6,373 nucleotides of DNA from Bacillota bacterium (lineage in GTDB: Bacteria; Bacillota; Clostridia; Oscillospirales; Ruminococcaceae), in NCBI GenBank assembly GCA_023395695.1, contig JAEWYJ010000112.1, positions 1-6,373 on the forward strand, read 5' to 3'. Below, in pieces: positions 5,521-6,373 of this stretch; within the stretch, counting starts at the first letter, position 1; every line of letters starts with the position of its first letter. Under the pieces are notes generated by a model, which saw only the letters and a list, made by a program, of their open reading frames with translations, did no database searches and was not told the origin of the DNA. Both the position numbers and the translations under genes were made by a program.

Positions 5521-6373
5521 TCAACCTGCCGAACCACATCTATTATCGTGCCGTCACGCGCTTCAATTATACCGACAACGCGGTCTTTGAACCTGACGGG
5601 GTCGGGCGTTCCGACAATCTTATAAGCAATATCGCGCAGCTCCTCCATGGTTTTAAGCGGGAGCTTTGTAGCCTTAAGCGCTTCAAGCAAATCGGCTCTA
5701 AGCGGGTTTATCGCGATGCCGTAATCGGTAACCACCACGTCAACCGTCTCGCCGGGCGTGGTGACGGTGGTGACATCGGTGCAGACAGCCGGTATTCTGC
5801 CCTGAAGCAACGGCGCAATCACAATGGTGCACTTTGCGCCGGCCGCCGTGTCAGGGTGTCCCCCCTGCGCGCCGGTGATAACGCCGTCCGAGCCAACCAC
5901 CACATTGCAGTTAAACTTGGTGTCAATCTCAAGCGAGGCAAGAATGACAAAATCCAGCTTGTTGACATAGGCACCCTTATTAAAGGGATTTGCGTATTCC
6001 GAGGCTGAAATCTCCATATGGTTGGCGTTTTTCTTAATACTCTCGACAGCGCCCAGGTCAAAGTCCTGCGTATCGACAAGCTTGTCGACGAGTCCCTCTT
6101 CGAGCAGCTGGCACATTGGCGTTGTCAGACCGCCCACGCCAAAGCCCATTTTAATGCCGCGACGCTTCATTTCCTCCGCCAGCGAGATGGTCGACGCAAT
6201 TGAAGCGCCGCCCACGCCGGTCTGGTAAGAAAAGCCGTCCTTAAAGTAGGGCGTGTTGATGACCACCTGCGTACAGTAGTCGGCCATTTTCAGCTTGCGC
6301 ATATCGGTGGTAGGCTTTGCGGCGCCCGAGGCAATCTTAGCGGGATTGCCGATGGCCTCAACAACGCAGACAT
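5508..6373 (-). CDS. citF: Citrate lyase alpha subunit CitF (partial, N-terminal part outside window)
   Basis: The open frame enters from the right edge and ends at TAG 5508-5510, showing 287 residues; the full family length is about 510, so this is the C-terminal half or slightly more. It continues in frame beyond the internal ATG at 6300-6302, so that is not the start. Diagnostic segments in order are FSYQTGVGGASIAST, FGVGGLTTPMCQLLEEGLV, NANHMEISASEYANPFNKGA, LDFVILASLEIDTKFNCNV then VVGSDG, GAQGGHPDTAAGAK, APLLQGRIP, DYGIAINPLRADL, and the terminal RDGTIIDVVRQVE. These match CitF. The alpha subunit is the acetyl-ACP:citrate ACP transferase of the cytoplasmic citrate lyase complex: it moves citrate onto the acyl carrier subunit (CitD) and the beta subunit (CitE) then splits it, releasing oxaloacetate and regenerating acetyl-ACP. 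citD and citE are expected upstream, outside the window. A citramalate lyase alpha subunit is the main alternative, as the two are homologous. It leads directly into tctCBA. Confidence 0.93.
   Translation of the reverse strand, partial: VCVVEAIGNPAKIASGAAKPTTDMRKLKMADYCTQVVINTPYFKDGFSYQTGVGGASIASTISLAEEMKRRGIKMGFGVGGLTTPMCQLLEEGLVDKLVDTQDFDLGAVESIKKNANHMEISASEYANPFNKGAYVNKLDFVILASLEIDTKFNCNVVVGSDGVITGAQGGHPDTAAGAKCTIVIAPLLQGRIPAVCTDVTTVTTPGETVDVVVTDYGIAINPLRADLLEALKATKLPLKTMEELRDIAYKIVGTPDPVRFKDRVVGIIEARDGTIIDVVRQVEPLE

Noticed and set aside
4815..6008. A 397-codon plus-strand open frame antisense to tctC and citF
   Set aside because: It lies opposite two genes with clear family motifs, its translation shows no recognisable domain and crosses the citF-tctC gap as low-quality sequence. 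The composition of the real genes leaves few stops in the opposite frame.
6300..6302. In-frame ATG as the start of the citF-like gene
   Set aside because: The frame stays open to the right edge with citrate-lyase-like residues before this codon, there is no ribosome binding site, and a start here would give only about half of the family length.

Overview
The window looks like chromosomal DNA from an anaerobic Gram-positive bacterium, probably class Clostridia and possibly Oscillospirales. This rests on moderate GC content, strong AGGAGG-type ribosome binding sites, a lipoprotein-type signal peptide on the solute-binding protein, a TTG start, and a fermentative citrate lyase subunit beside a transport operon. 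The genus cannot be told from the sequence. I see no mobile element, CRISPR array, tRNA or rRNA.

Layout. On the minus strand at the left edge (1-923, 3' end outside the window) is an AbrB-family membrane protein with a clear internal duplication. A 330-base intergenic region (924-1253) separates it from a divergent LysR-type regulator on the plus strand (1254-2183). This region holds a good sigma-70-type promoter for the regulator, repeats that could be operator sites, and a weaker promoter candidate for the membrane protein. The regulator converges on the next operon, and a bidirectional hairpin terminator (2272-2312) lies between them.

The right two thirds is one minus-strand gene series, read right to left: citF (citrate lyase alpha subunit, 5' part outside the window), tctC (lipid-anchored substrate-binding protein), tctB (small membrane subunit) and tctA (large permease). 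Gaps are 72, 77 and 19 bases. The citF-tctC and tctC-tctB gaps contain hairpins, which could set the relative amounts of enzyme, binding protein and permease.

Functional reading (inference from family knowledge and gene order): TctC captures a tricarboxylate outside the cell, TctAB imports it using an ion gradient, and citrate lyase splits it into acetate and oxaloacetate. The citF linkage makes citrate the best guess, with citramalate or a related acid as the alternative. The LysR protein may control the AbrB-family gene, the citF-tctCBA operon, itself, or some combination. I found no strong evidence for a wholly new system. The most interesting points are the pairing of citrate lyase with a tripartite transporter, the nearby AbrB-family gene, and the hairpins between the operon genes.
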